Shown here piece by piece: positions 15,932-24,253 of a DNA stretch of 61,389 bases (position 1 is the stretch's first letter; the number at the start of each line of letters is the position of its first letter). The stretch covers positions 1-61,389 of the forward strand of contig MGBA01000012.1 in assembly GCA_001789965.1 (NCBI GenBank). The letters run 5' to 3'. This DNA comes from Candidatus Roizmanbacteria bacterium RIFCSPLOWO2_02_FULL_40_13. Lineage in GTDB: Bacteria; Patescibacteriota; Microgenomatia; UBA1406; GWC2-37-13. The translations under genes were made by a program, and so were the position numbers. Below the pieces are notes generated by a model. That model had not been told where the DNA came from. It saw only the letters and a program-made list of their open reading frames with translations, and searched no databases.

Positions 15932-16902
15932 GAAAAATACTGGTGGAGTAATAATCTTGCAGTTTTTAATACAGGCGTAGGAACGTAGTAATAGCGTAAC
16001 ATTTGAGGTCGTGCACCATTCGTACGCCTTTCTATAATCCGAACAGGATAGCCATTATCTTCTAACAATAGCGCCGCTTCATTTACGTTAAAGTTGTTAA
16101 CTTCTGGAATGAGCTTTCTCAACGGTACAAAAAAAGGATCACCGCCCTTCCGTAACTTTCTACAAAATGAGTCGCTGAACTCCGAAATTCCTTCTTTTAA
16201 AACTTCAAAATCAGTTGTCTGTCTTAATTCGTCAAGTGTTTTCATTCGACGAAAGTGCGTTTGATGATTTTCATGATATGTCTTTTCAGAAAGCTCTCTA
16301 TCTCCTTCATCTTGCAAGCCTTTTCTTATATTAGTTATCAGTTGCGAACTTAATCCTCCAAATAATTCGCCTATCTCATCAATAGTGAAACCTGCCCGTA
16401 AAAACGCAATTGCTTGCTGGGTTCTTGTTTGTCTGACCCCTAAAATCTCATCTTGATTAAAACGAGCTTTAGTATCTGGGGGCGCATCTTCATATAGGTC
16501 ACGGAGAACCTTTTTTAGTCTTTTATCTATTGCTTGTCTTGACAATCTAGCTTCTACTGCAATTTCTTCCTCGTTAGATCCCTGTATAAATTTAACAAAA
16601 CTATCGAGCCTCTGTATTGCAAATGCGGTAGATTGTGGAGGAGTGTATGGTGGGGCAGAATGAGGATATTTTTCCCTATATTTTTCAAGTCCCCCCGATT
16701 CAATACATTGAGCTGAAAACTCTGCCAGGAGTACGTTAGGATAAAAAATAAGCGACTCAGGACCAGTCATTCTATATTCTTCCCCAAGATGTCTTAGAAA
16801 ATCTTCTCCGGAAAGCCCGGTTCTTAATTTCACTTCCTCCTTGAGAGATCGGCGGGGTGGCGCAATGTCTTTAAGAGATGCGTTTTGACGACGTTCTGTC
16901 AT
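15928..16902 (-). CDS. Multi-HTH DNA-binding-like protein, unknown
   Basis: A 324-residue soluble protein with at least two helix-turn-helix-like segments: about 115-142 (EEIAVEARLSRQAIDKRLKK), which resembles sigma region 4 style HTHs, and about 172-198 (FTIDEIGELFGGLSSQLITN). The C-terminal part has a winged-helix look (NVNEAALLLEDNGYPVRII). No catalytic motif is present. It may be a transcription regulator particular to this lineage; two proteins of similar make-up lie at 48021-48758 and 52899-53792. TATAAT on the minus strand (16914-16909) ends 6 bases before the ATG. Confidence 0.65.
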   Translation of the reverse strand: MTERRQNASLKDIAPPRRSLKEEVKLRTGLSGEDFLRHLGEEYRMTGPESLIFYPNVLLAEFSAQCIESGGLEKYREKYPHSAPPYTPPQSTAFAIQRLDSFVKFIQGSNEEEIAVEARLSRQAIDKRLKKVLRDLYEDAPPDTKARFNQDEILGVRQTRTQQAIAFLRAGFTIDEIGELFGGLSSQLITNIRKGLQDEGDRELSEKTYHENHQTHFRRMKTLDELRQTTDFEVLKEGISEFSDSFCRKLRKGGDPFFVPLRKLIPEVNNFNVNEAALLLEDNGYPVRIIERRTNGARPQMLRYYYVPTPVLKTARLLLHQYFS

Positions 16903-16944
16903 ATTCTTATTATACCTTATAGTAATTCAATTTTGTAGCTAAAC

Positions 16945-16973
16945 TTGATCTTTCGAAGGAGAGTGAGTAAGAT
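16945..16973 (+). promoter_or_regulatory. Promoter of the HAD hydrolase gene
   Basis: TTGATC at 16945-16950, 17-base spacer, TAAGAT at 16968-16973, 6 bases, ATG. The purine-rich AAGGAGAG in the spacer looks like a ribosome site but would lie upstream of the transcription start. GAGTGA/TCACTC also forms a small inverted repeat around the -10. Confidence 0.65.
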
Positions 16974-16979
16974 TCACTC

Positions 16980-17696
16980 ATGCCTAGAAGAAAACTTGCG
17001 ATATTTGATGTGGACGGTACTATCTTCCGGTGGAGTCTTTTCATAGAGATTGTGGAAGGGCTTATTGAAAAAGGGTATTTTCCTCAAAAAGCATTCCAAG
17101 AGATTAATGCGAGATATCTCCAATGGATGGATCGAAAGATTCACTACAACATTTATCTTGAGCAGGTAATCCAAACATATTATAAATATCTGAAAGGATG
17201 TAAATATTCTGACGTGGAAAAAGTTGCACGGCACGTAATTTTAGAAAAAGGAAACAGAGTCTATCGTTACACAAGCACTCTTATAAAAACACTTAAAAAA
17301 AAGGGGTACTTTCTCCTTATTATTTCCGGCTCGCCAGAATTTATTGTCCAAGAATTTGCAAGATTATTTGGATTTGATCAATGGTACGGCTCGATTTATG
17401 AGGTTAAAAATGGAATATTTACCGGCGCTCCGATCAACCGCGACTCGGTCTTTAAAAAAGGAAAGGTTTTGGATAAATTTCTCAAGAGCGCTTCTTTTCA
17501 GGTCGACCTAAAAAATTCCATTGCAGTCGGTGATACCGCGTCAGATGCCCCGCTCTTAGAAAGAGTAGGAAAGCCAATTGCTTTTGATCCTGACCGTGAT
17601 CTTCTGGTTTATGCAAATAAAAAGAAGTGGAAAATCATTCTTGAGCGCAAAGACGTGATTTACGAGGTTAAAAGCTTCAAGACGGTTACCGTTTAA
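16980..17696 (+). CDS. HAD-superfamily phosphatase (HAD-IB, phosphoserine-phosphatase-like)
   Basis: A 238-residue HAD hydrolase. Motif I is FDVDGT (about 9-14) with both Asp residues, motif II is LIISGSPEF (about 112-120), and motif III/IV is GDTASDAPLLE (about 182-192). The alpha-helical cap between motifs I and II is of the C1 type seen in HAD-IB enzymes such as SerB and lysophospholipid-linked PlsC partners. The substrate is not evident. It has its own leaderless promoter and converges on the next gene with a 4-base overlap. Confidence 0.85.
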   Translation: MPRRKLAIFDVDGTIFRWSLFIEIVEGLIEKGYFPQKAFQEINARYLQWMDRKIHYNIYLEQVIQTYYKYLKGCKYSDVEKVARHVILEKGNRVYRYTSTLIKTLKKKGYFLLIISGSPEFIVQEFARLFGFDQWYGSIYEVKNGIFTGAPINRDSVFKKGKVLDKFLKSASFQVDLKNSIAVGDTASDAPLLERVGKPIAFDPDRDLLVYANKKKWKIILERKDVIYEVKSFKTVTV

Positions 17697-18085
17697 AACT
17701 GCAGATTTGCTACCATGGCCGCTCCGACAAACACGCCTCCTGCGCTAGCGATTAAGCCAAGTCCAACTCTTTCAGATGGTTTAAGATTCTTCCATATTCC
17801 TTCTACTTCATCATCGAATCGCGTGCTTGTTTCCGACGACCCTTTCGAATCTGTCCTCTCATTGCCATGCCTAACTTTTTTTAAAAGTTCATGAGGATCT
17901 TTACCTTTTCCTATTGCTTCTTCAATTAAACCTTTTAGCTCTCTTATGCGTGGAGAGGGAAGTTGGGTGACCTTTCCACGAGGAGTTTTCTCTACGTATC
18001 CACCTACTTTACGATCAAACACACCTTTCGTAGAGTCTTGATCGAAAAGGGTCGGTTGAACCGGAGCTCTTCGTACTTCTGCCAT
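17693..18085 (-). CDS. Small membrane-tailed protein, unknown
   Basis: A 130-residue protein: a polar, basic N-terminal region with Pro and Thr, a charged linker around 60-95 and one C-terminal hydrophobic helix (about 107-127, VGLGLIASAGGVFVGAAMVA). It looks like a tail-anchored cytoplasmic protein. No motif is recognised. The promoter (TTGACA 18123-18118, TATATC 18101-18096 on the minus strand) is overlapped by a 9-base inverted repeat that reaches the start codon. Confidence 0.55.
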   Translation of the reverse strand: MAEVRRAPVQPTLFDQDSTKGVFDRKVGGYVEKTPRGKVTQLPSPRIRELKGLIEEAIGKGKDPHELLKKVRHGNERTDSKGSSETSTRFDDEVEGIWKNLKPSERVGLGLIASAGGVFVGAAMVANLQF

Positions 18086-18114
18086 ATAACTTTAAGATAT
18101 ACTATAAGTTATAT
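18084..18114. promoter_or_regulatory. Operator-like inverted repeat over promoter and start codon
   Basis: ATATAACTT (18084-18092) and AAGTTATAT (18106-18114) are exact reverse complements 13 bases apart. They bracket the -10 of the minus-strand gene starting at 18085, so a bound dimer would block transcription. The high AT content makes chance pairing more likely. Confidence 0.4.
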
Positions 18115-18137
18115 CGTTGTCAAGCGTATTTTTACTT

Positions 18138-18665
18138 TTACTTTTTTTTGAAGAGTTTAAGCAAGGTTTTAGCTACAAAAATACCTACTATTGCTCCTGC
18201 AAGAGTATCGACAAGATAGTGGCAACCCAGATATATTCTGGAGAAAGCTATTAAAAATGAAAGGATATAGTAAAGCCAAAACCTCTTCTTATCAAAAAAA
18301 GCAAAGATCGTAGCTGCGGCAAATGCTACTGCTGCATGACCTGAAGGAAATGAAAACCCCGTAGGACAGGCAGTGAGAAATGTCTTAAAAAGAAAAACAG
18401 GGCGGGTTCGGGCAAAGAATGGTTTAAGAACAAACTCTACGAAGAAAAATGTGGAGCCGATGGACGAAAGCAAATACCAGATAAACTTCTTATTCTTTCT
18501 TTCTTCAAGGATCACGACGACGAGCAGAAGCACAAGCCACACCGCGATTGAAAAGCCGTAAATAGAAAAAAATGAGAAAACATCATTAAAGAATGAATTG
18601 TGGGGGATGAGATCGTGAAGAAAGACCGTCAGAGTTCTGTCATAGGCTACAAGCGTTTTATACAT
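18138..18665 (-). CDS. PAP2-family membrane phosphatase (undecaprenyl-PP phosphatase-like)
   Basis: A 175-residue membrane protein with about five helices and the three PAP2 signature motifs: KPFFARTRP (about 81-89), FSFPSGHAA (about 104-112) and SRIYLGCHYLVD (about 143-154), whose His residues make the acid-phosphatase site facing outwards. Length and motifs fit BcrC-like undecaprenyl pyrophosphate phosphatases, which recycle the peptidoglycan lipid carrier; lipid phosphatases of other kinds cannot be excluded. It starts within the end of the upstream methyltransferase gene (8-base overlap), so the two form an operon. Confidence 0.87.
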   Translation of the reverse strand: MYKTLVAYDRTLTVFLHDLIPHNSFFNDVFSFFSIYGFSIAVWLVLLLVVVILEERKNKKFIWYLLSSIGSTFFFVEFVLKPFFARTRPVFLFKTFLTACPTGFSFPSGHAAVAFAAATIFAFFDKKRFWLYYILSFLIAFSRIYLGCHYLVDTLAGAIVGIFVAKTLLKLFKKK

Positions 18666-19203
18666 AAGTATATTTATACACCACGTGAACCCCTTTCAAT
18701 TCCTGAACTTTCTTACCGGTGCTTTCTTTTGGGAGCGGATAAAGATACGATATCAGATCGAATTTTTTCAAATCCGTCCTGATTTTTTTTACTATCTTTG
18801 CGAGCAGCCACGGAGAAACATAGAGAAACACCGTTGTGTTTTTTGTTTTTTCCACTCTTCCAAGATCCAGCTTAAACATGTCTACCCAGAGAATCCTAAT
18901 ATTTTTCCCGTTGGAATGGAATAATCGCCGGATATGAAGGATGAAAACAAGTACGGGATTGATTTCTACTGCTACGAATGAAGCGTTCACTCCTCTTTTT
19001 TTAGCTTCGGAAGCAGCGCTAAATACAATAATTCCGTCTCCTGCACCCAGATCTATTACAGTGTGATTATTTTTGAGAGAAAGAACCTTTAGAATCAAAG
19101 GAATGTCCTTCTTATTTGACGGAAAGTAGGGAATTGGTGAAAACTGAGGAAATACAAAGAGGGCTATGACAATAAAGAGAATCAGCGGTACAAAATAGAA
19201 CAT
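18658..19203 (-). CDS. Membrane-anchored class I SAM methyltransferase-like protein
   Basis: A 181-residue protein starting MFYFVPLILFIVIALFVFP, an N-terminal membrane anchor. It then shows a Rossmann SAM-binding motif, VIDLGAGDGIIVFSAA (about 49-64), FVAVEINPVL (motif II) and ILWVDMFKLDL (motif III). The acceptor is unknown; small membrane-linked methyltransferases of this type occur in many CPR genomes. A longer in-frame start at 19236 lies inside the tRNA-Leu gene, so ATG 19203 is chosen. It lies 8 bases after the tRNA, probably on the same transcript, and overlaps the PAP2 gene. Confidence 0.75.
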   Translation of the reverse strand: MFYFVPLILFIVIALFVFPQFSPIPYFPSNKKDIPLILKVLSLKNNHTVIDLGAGDGIIVFSAASEAKKRGVNASFVAVEINPVLVFILHIRRLFHSNGKNIRILWVDMFKLDLGRVEKTKNTTVFLYVSPWLLAKIVKKIRTDLKKFDLISYLYPLPKESTGKKVQELKGVHVVYKYTYV

Positions 19204-19211
19204 AGAAGATG

Positions 19212-19297
19212 TGCCGAGGGTGGGAGTCGAACCCACATGATGCTTTCACACCATAGGTTTTTGAGACCTACGCGTCTGCCAGTTCCGCCACCTCGGC
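19212..19297 (-). tRNA. tRNA-Leu(CAA)
   Basis: An 86-base class II tRNA on the minus strand. Acceptor GCCGAGG pairs with CCTCGGC, discriminator A at 19212; D-arm GGCGGAACTGGCAGACGC; anticodon stem TAGGT/ACCTA around loop CTCAAAA with anticodon CAA; a long variable arm; T-arm GTGGGTTCGACTCCCAC. No CCA is encoded (CAT follows). The first bases of the downstream methyltransferase gene begin 8 bases later. Confidence 0.95.
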
Positions 19298-19311
19298 ATG
19301 ACCAGGTTATA

Positions 19312-19386
19312 GCATGTAGTATATAGCATTTAGGCATAAAAACAAAGATCCCGAATACTGCATGGCTGAATACTTAATGCTTGCAT
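19312..19386. repeat. Heptad-repeat hairpin element, copy 2
   Basis: Left arm GCATGTA-GTATATA-GCATTTA-GGCA and right arm of the opposite sense (CGAATACTG, GCTGAATACTTAATGC) separated by an A-rich centre. It lies between the start of tRNA-Leu(CAA) and the pepA promoter, related to copies at 2192 and 55336. Confidence 0.55.
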
Positions 19387-19390
19387 GGGC

Positions 19391-19419
19391 TTGACGTAGC
19401 AGAGCCTCAGGAGTAAGAT
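19391..19419 (+). promoter_or_regulatory. Promoter of pepA
   Basis: TTGACG at 19391-19396, 17-base spacer, TAAGAT at 19414-19419, 5 bases, ATG at 19425. The expected transcription start falls on the start codon. Confidence 0.7.
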
Positions 19420-19424
19420 AAGGT

Positions 19425-20951
19425 ATGATTGGCCGAATCTCCCTTAAAAAAAGCACATTCCCACAAAATAGCGAAGTTTTAGTCCTACCTGTTGCTGAAG
19501 GCGATCTAGCTATTCTCAAAAAGCTTGATCCGAAAGCCGCAAAGTCACTTCAAGATAAAATCAAAAAATTTGACTTCAAAGGAAAAGCAGGAGAGGCTCT
19601 CTCGACAGAAAACGTAGGATCCCACAAAAGGCTTGTCCTTCTGGGAACAGGTAAGAAAGAGAAGCTAACATCTATCATATTCCGCGAAAAACTGGCTGAC
19701 GTAATCCGTAGACTGCGTGATGAGAAAGCGTACTCAATGGAACTATACCTTGCGGATCTTCTACTTACCGAAGAAGCAGGAAAAAACATCGGACTCGCGC
19801 TTCATCTGAGCAACTACAGCTTCATAAAATACAGGGGAGAAAAGACAAAAAAACAACACCATGAAGTAAAGGAACTGACGGTTTTCGTCCCACTCGGCGC
19901 ATCCGCAGATGCAGTAAAAAAATTTGAAACCGGGCTGACTCTCGCAGAAGCTCTAGCAGAAGGCATTTATCTCAGCCGTGATCTGGTAAATGAACCTGCG
20001 TCCCATGTCGGCGCATCGGAGCTTGTAGACGCAGCAAAAGCAATTGAAAAAGAGTCTAAGGGTAATATAAAAGTTGAGGTTCTTGAGGAGGCAGAGTGCC
20101 GAAAACTTGGTATGGGTTCATATCTTGGAGTCGCGCAAGGAAGCGAGCAGAAACCAAAATTCATCGTCATCAGAGCAAAGACATCAGCAGGTGCTAAAAA
20201 AAAGATCTGTATTATCGGAAAATCGATCGTATTTGATACCGGCGGTCTTTCCTTAAAGCCGCCAAAGGCGATGATGGACATGAAGTTTGATATGGCAGGA
20301 GGAGCCGCAGTGCTGGGGTTTTTTAAGGTGTTGACGCGCGACCCGGCATTGTTTTCCGAACTTTCGAAAAAAGCCGAGATAGTCGGGATTCTTCCTGCAT
20401 GTGAAAATATGCCTTCGGGAAAGGCCATGCGCCCAGGAGACATCGTGACTGCGCTAAACGGCAAAACAATTGAGGCCCTTAATACCGACGCAGAGGGTCG
20501 TATGACACTAGCCGACGCCTTGTCATACGCTGAAAAACACCTTAAGTCAGATTATATAGTGGATCTTGCGACCTTGACCGGAGCATGTATTGTGGCACTT
20601 GGTGAGGATCTTGCAGGTCTTTTTGCAAACGACAAAGAGTTCGGAAAACTATTCCGCGAAGCAGCAGACACCACAGGAGAAGGGATATGGCCACTGCCTC
20701 TATATAAGCCGTATCTTAAGGGAATGAAAAACGGCATAGCTGATCTAAAAAATATTAGAGGATCAGGCTACGGTGGAGCAATAACCGGAGCACTATTTCT
20801 TTCCGAATTTGTAGAGAAGGCAAAATGGATACATGTCGATATTTCCGGACCCGCTTTTCGCGAGCAAGGACCCGTTGGGATTCTTCCGAGAGGAGCTACA
20901 GGATGGGGAGTTTTGACCCTTATTGAGTTTCTCAAAAGGATCGTCAATTAA
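19425..20951 (+). CDS. pepA: Leucyl aminopeptidase, M17 family
   Basis: A 508-residue cytosolic metallo-aminopeptidase that removes N-terminal residues from peptides. The catalytic C-terminal domain has the zinc site segments GKSIVFDTGGLSLKPPKAMM (about 265-284; Lys and Asp ligands), DMKFDMAGGAAVLG (about 286-299) and the M17 signature NTDAEGRMTLADAL (about 352-365). The N-terminal macro-like domain is diverged, as usual. Full length for the family. In CPR bacteria, which scavenge amino acids, it probably finishes peptide breakdown. Promoter directly abuts the start codon; the CBS gene follows after 9 bases and is probably co-transcribed. Confidence 0.95.
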   Translation: MIGRISLKKSTFPQNSEVLVLPVAEGDLAILKKLDPKAAKSLQDKIKKFDFKGKAGEALSTENVGSHKRLVLLGTGKKEKLTSIIFREKLADVIRRLRDEKAYSMELYLADLLLTEEAGKNIGLALHLSNYSFIKYRGEKTKKQHHEVKELTVFVPLGASADAVKKFETGLTLAEALAEGIYLSRDLVNEPASHVGASELVDAAKAIEKESKGNIKVEVLEEAECRKLGMGSYLGVAQGSEQKPKFIVIRAKTSAGAKKKICIIGKSIVFDTGGLSLKPPKAMMDMKFDMAGGAAVLGFFKVLTRDPALFSELSKKAEIVGILPACENMPSGKAMRPGDIVTALNGKTIEALNTDAEGRMTLADALSYAEKHLKSDYIVDLATLTGACIVALGEDLAGLFANDKEFGKLFREAADTTGEGIWPLPLYKPYLKGMKNGIADLKNIRGSGYGGAITGALFLSEFVEKAKWIHVDISGPAFREQGPVGILPRGATGWGVLTLIEFLKRIVN

Positions 20952-20960
20952 TCTAAAACT

Positions 20961-22049
20961 ATGGAGCTCTTAGATTTTGTTAAAACAAAAAACATAATCA
21001 AGATAGCTCCAGACACTACGCTTTCGCATGCTCTTTCTTCTCTGAAATCTTCACACGATGCGGCGTTTGTATTTGACGAGAAAGATAATTACATGGGTCT
21101 GGTAAATCCCTACTATTCGATTATCAAAACATCTCTTCCGGGAAATGCAAAAGTTGAACACTGTCTTTTTCATGCGCCACGCATCCGGAGAAATTTTCCT
21201 ATCGCCAAAGTTGCCAAGCTCATGATTGAGTCAAAGGTTCACTACCTTCCGGTTTTTGATCAAAATAACAAGTTTGTAGGAATTACTTCGGCCCGCCGTC
21301 TTTTAAATATTTATAGAAATTCATCTATTTACAACAGGGAAGTGGGGGAGTTTATCCGGAGGAAAAACCAAGCTGTCCTGACGGTTTACGATACGGATGT
21401 AGTCTCATCGGCAGTGAATCTTTTTAAAAAATCAAAGGTTTCAAAACTTGTCGTCGTAAATAAAAATATGAAGCTTTATGGAATTCTGACATACTATGAT
21501 CTTATTAATTTTCTTGTCACACCGCGCCGAAAAGTACACAGAGGAGATAAGGATGGGAACAGGAGCAGTTTTCAGTTCCAACAGGTTAAAAATTTTGCAA
21601 AGACATATGTTCTGACACTCCAGCCCGGAGACAATGTGCGGGATGCGCTGAATCTGATTCTCGATAAGAAAATCGGGAGCGTAGTAATCGTTGACGGAGC
21701 AAAAAATCCAATAGGAATTATCACGACGCGCGATCTTTTGGGGCTTCTTATACAAGAAAGAAGAGATAAACGATTTGAGATTACCCTGAAAAATCTTTCG
21801 GTTACAAGTAAACAAGCTGTCGAAGGTTTTATCACACAGCTAAAAATCTGGACCGGAAAGCTTCCCAATATAGAGACCATAAAGCTCTTCGTAAAAGAGG
21901 AAAAGCGGGGAGGATTATTTGAGGCGGTCGTGTCGCTCATTCCCCAGCGGGGCAAAAAACAGGTTATCAAAAGAGAAGGAAAAAATCTTAAAAAACTCCT
22001 GAAAGGTTTCGGCTCAGTCAAAAAAGCTTCTCGGAAAGATTCTTCTTAA
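20961..22049 (+). CDS. Four-CBS-domain protein with C-terminal HPF/RaiA-like domain
   Basis: A 362-residue protein with four CBS motifs in two Bateman pairs (about 1-57, 60-115, 125-180, 205-265); clear CBS endings are YLPVFDQNNKFVGITSARRL and SVVIVDGAKNPIGIITTRDL. CBS pairs bind adenine nucleotides and sense energy state. The last 90 residues (from about 272, FEITLKNLSVTSKQAV then IETIKLFVKEE, GGLFEAVVSLI, GKNLKKLLKGF) have the strand-helix pattern of ribosome-hibernation factor HPF/RaiA. A sensor that couples nucleotide level to ribosome hibernation is inference. Follows pepA by 9 bases and overlaps the convergent HAD gene. Confidence 0.7.
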   Translation: MELLDFVKTKNIIKIAPDTTLSHALSSLKSSHDAAFVFDEKDNYMGLVNPYYSIIKTSLPGNAKVEHCLFHAPRIRRNFPIAKVAKLMIESKVHYLPVFDQNNKFVGITSARRLLNIYRNSSIYNREVGEFIRRKNQAVLTVYDTDVVSSAVNLFKKSKVSKLVVVNKNMKLYGILTYYDLINFLVTPRRKVHRGDKDGNRSSFQFQQVKNFAKTYVLTLQPGDNVRDALNLILDKKIGSVVIVDGAKNPIGIITTRDLLGLLIQERRDKRFEITLKNLSVTSKQAVEGFITQLKIWTGKLPNIETIKLFVKEEKRGGLFEAVVSLIPQRGKKQVIKREGKNLKKLLKGFGSVKKASRKDSS

Positions 22050-22596
22050 TATACTTGAGGGCTTTTGTAAGAGTTGCGAATTTATATTGATACGGAAGTC
22101 CGCGGTCGAAGATATTATAAAGCCAAAAGATCTTTGTTCTTGAACCTTGTAGTTTTTGGACAATATCCCAGTTATCTTCGATAAAAACATCAAGATCAAG
22201 ATCCTTAATTACTTTTTGTTTAAACAGATAGGGTTGCTGATTATCTTTGTTGTGAAGTGCGTTTTTGAAATAAGATTCAGTCTCCATTTTTTGCAGCCAT
22301 TTTTCAAAATCGTCCACAAGAAAACCATACCTTCCGCTTACGATATAAGCTTCGATATCATTTTGAGAAATAAGATCTTTAATGTGTTTTACCCCGGGAT
22401 CTACAAAAAGACTGGAATAGTGGAAAAATTTCCAGATTAATTTATGAAGAGGGGTTTGAGGGATAAAAAACGTGGTCCCTTTCCTTTTGAGTATATGCCG
22501 CTTGATGAAAGAAACAAGAGGACGCGCGATTCGTGCAGGATTATACAAAAGGACACCGTCAAGGTCAAATCCTACCCGCAGTTTCCGTTTCCCCAT
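22018..22596 (-). CDS. HAD-like phosphatase or nucleotidase
   Basis: A 192-residue protein beginning MGKRKLRVGFDLDGVLLYN. The DLDGV motif (about 10-14) is HAD motif I with both Asp; AYIVSGRYGF (about 93-102) is motif II; DVFIEDNWDIV (about 143-153) is the motif IV acidic pair. The cap is small. Similar proteins are annotated as haloacid dehalogenase-like or 5'-nucleotidase-like; substrate unknown. The start is set at 22596 because a divergent pair of promoters occupies the 34 bases up to the next gene; a longer frame to 22710 would run through them. Confidence 0.7.
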   Translation of the reverse strand: MGKRKLRVGFDLDGVLLYNPARIARPLVSFIKRHILKRKGTTFFIPQTPLHKLIWKFFHYSSLFVDPGVKHIKDLISQNDIEAYIVSGRYGFLVDDFEKWLQKMETESYFKNALHNKDNQQPYLFKQKVIKDLDLDVFIEDNWDIVQKLQGSRTKIFWLYNIFDRGLPYQYKFATLTKALKYIKKNLSEKLF

Positions 22597-22630
22597 ATAA
22601 TTGGCAATTCTACACAATATAATTGGAGAT
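22597..22630. promoter_or_regulatory. Face-to-face divergent promoters in 34 bases
   Basis: TATAAT on the plus strand (22618-22623) ends 7 bases before ATG 22631, and TAGAAT on the minus strand (22613-22608 of the plus coordinates) ends about 10 bases before ATG 22596. Each promoter's upstream part must lie inside the other gene, so the two should compete for polymerase. Clear -35 boxes are not visible. Confidence 0.5.
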
Positions 22631-24253
22631 ATGCAATTCATAAAACGGGACCGTGTGCTTTTACTCTTCATAATCCTCATCGCGGTTTTTTTCCGATTCA
22701 CCGGAGTCAACTGGGATCAGGGTCATCATCTTCATCCCGACGAACGTTTTCTGACGTTGGTGGGAACGGCTATGAAAATACCTGGTTCGCTTTTTGATTA
22801 TCTTAATCCTGCCAAATCTTCAATGAACCCGGCAAATATTGGCTACCCGTTTTTCGTGTATGGTTTATTTCCTTTGACACTGACCAAACTTCTTGCGGCA
22901 TTTTTCAACATGGACACCTATGAGAGTTTTACCATTCTGGGCAGAATGCTTTCGGGATTCATTGATGTCATTGGAATACTCGCGCTGTATGGAATTGTTG
23001 CCCACTTAGAAAAGGAATATCATTTATCAAAAAAACTTAAATTTTTTACCGTCTTTTTATACGCAATTGCGGTCCTTCCTATTCAGCTCTCTCATTTTTT
23101 GGCAGTGGACACGTTTCTGAACGCATTTTTACTACTGAGTTTTTATGCCGTCCTCAAAAAAAAGACATGGGTTTCTTCACTTTTTTTCGGACTGGCAGCC
23201 GCATCAAAAATTACCGCTGTTTTTTTCCTACCGGTTTTACTATTTGTTTTATTTCAAAACTCACATTCAAAAAGAAAACTACTTCAAAACTTTGCTGTTT
23301 TCGGAATAACTTCATTTATTGTTTTACATCTGGCGAATCCTTATATGTTTATTTCCGGAAATCTTCTTGATCCGCGGCCATCAACCAGTTTTATAGGAAG
23401 TCTTACCCAGTTAAAAGGATTTGAGAATTCACAGGCATTATATCCGCCGTCAGTTCAGTGGATCCATAAGACCCCTGTTTTATATTCCGGATTTAACCTT
23501 CTGATATTTGGTCTGGGGTTGCCCTATGGAATCCTTGCGGTTTTCGGACTTTTTCTTCTCCTAAAAAAGCGATCGCATACAATGTTATTTCTTCTTGCAG
23601 TGTGGTCGCTTGCGATGTTTTTTTATCAGTCGGTACAGTTTGCAAAAAACATGCGATATCTCCTTTTTATCTACCCGTATCTTGCGCTTTTAGCTGCGTA
23701 CTGTTTTCTTTTGCTTTCAAAAAATAAACATATTCGTCTTGTGATTCTAATCTCTGTTTTAATCTGGCCGCTTGCATTTCTTTCCATTTATTTTCATCCT
23801 CATACGAGAGTCGACGCATCGTATTGGATCTCAGAACATGTTCCGTCGGGAAGTAGAATCCTAACTGAACACTGGGATGATCCGCTTCCGCTTTCTGTTT
23901 CAAGCAGTAAACCAAAAACCGTCATCATAACCGAACTGTCGGTTTTTGATCCGGACAATGCGCAAAAATGGGAGAAGATGAGCGAACTCCTTAAGAAAGG
24001 TGATTATTATATTTTATCGTCCAACAGGGGATGGGGAAGTATCCCGACCGTTCCGGAGAGATATCCTCACATGAAAGTTTTTTATGAAAAACTCTTGAGT
24101 GATCAAACAGATTACAAACTGTTAAAAACATTTACTTCCTATCCCTCATTTAAATATCTGGGACTTCCGTTTGAGTTTCCGGACCACATGGCAGACGAAT
24201 CTTTCACTGTCTACGACCACCCTGTGGTGATGATTTTTAAACACATCAAATAG
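22631..24253 (+). CDS. GT39/PMT-like GT-C membrane glycosyltransferase
   Basis: A 540-residue protein with about ten membrane helices in the first 400 residues. After the first helix comes the acidic loop GVNWDQGHHLHPDERFLT (about 20-37), matching the catalytic DE motif of the PMT/ArnT GT-C class, and a second loop NPANIGYPFFVYGL. The C-terminal 130 residues are soluble and face outwards. Such enzymes move a sugar from a polyprenyl-phosphate carrier to proteins or glycans. The start at 22631 fits the promoter spacing. It abuts the convergent GT4 gene with no gap. Confidence 0.8.
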   Translation: MQFIKRDRVLLLFIILIAVFFRFTGVNWDQGHHLHPDERFLTLVGTAMKIPGSLFDYLNPAKSSMNPANIGYPFFVYGLFPLTLTKLLAAFFNMDTYESFTILGRMLSGFIDVIGILALYGIVAHLEKEYHLSKKLKFFTVFLYAIAVLPIQLSHFLAVDTFLNAFLLLSFYAVLKKKTWVSSLFFGLAAASKITAVFFLPVLLFVLFQNSHSKRKLLQNFAVFGITSFIVLHLANPYMFISGNLLDPRPSTSFIGSLTQLKGFENSQALYPPSVQWIHKTPVLYSGFNLLIFGLGLPYGILAVFGLFLLLKKRSHTMLFLLAVWSLAMFFYQSVQFAKNMRYLLFIYPYLALLAAYCFLLLSKNKHIRLVILISVLIWPLAFLSIYFHPHTRVDASYWISEHVPSGSRILTEHWDDPLPLSVSSSKPKTVIITELSVFDPDNAQKWEKMSELLKKGDYYILSSNRGWGSIPTVPERYPHMKVFYEKLLSDQTDYKLLKTFTSYPSFKYLGLPFEFPDHMADESFTVYDHPVVMIFKHIK

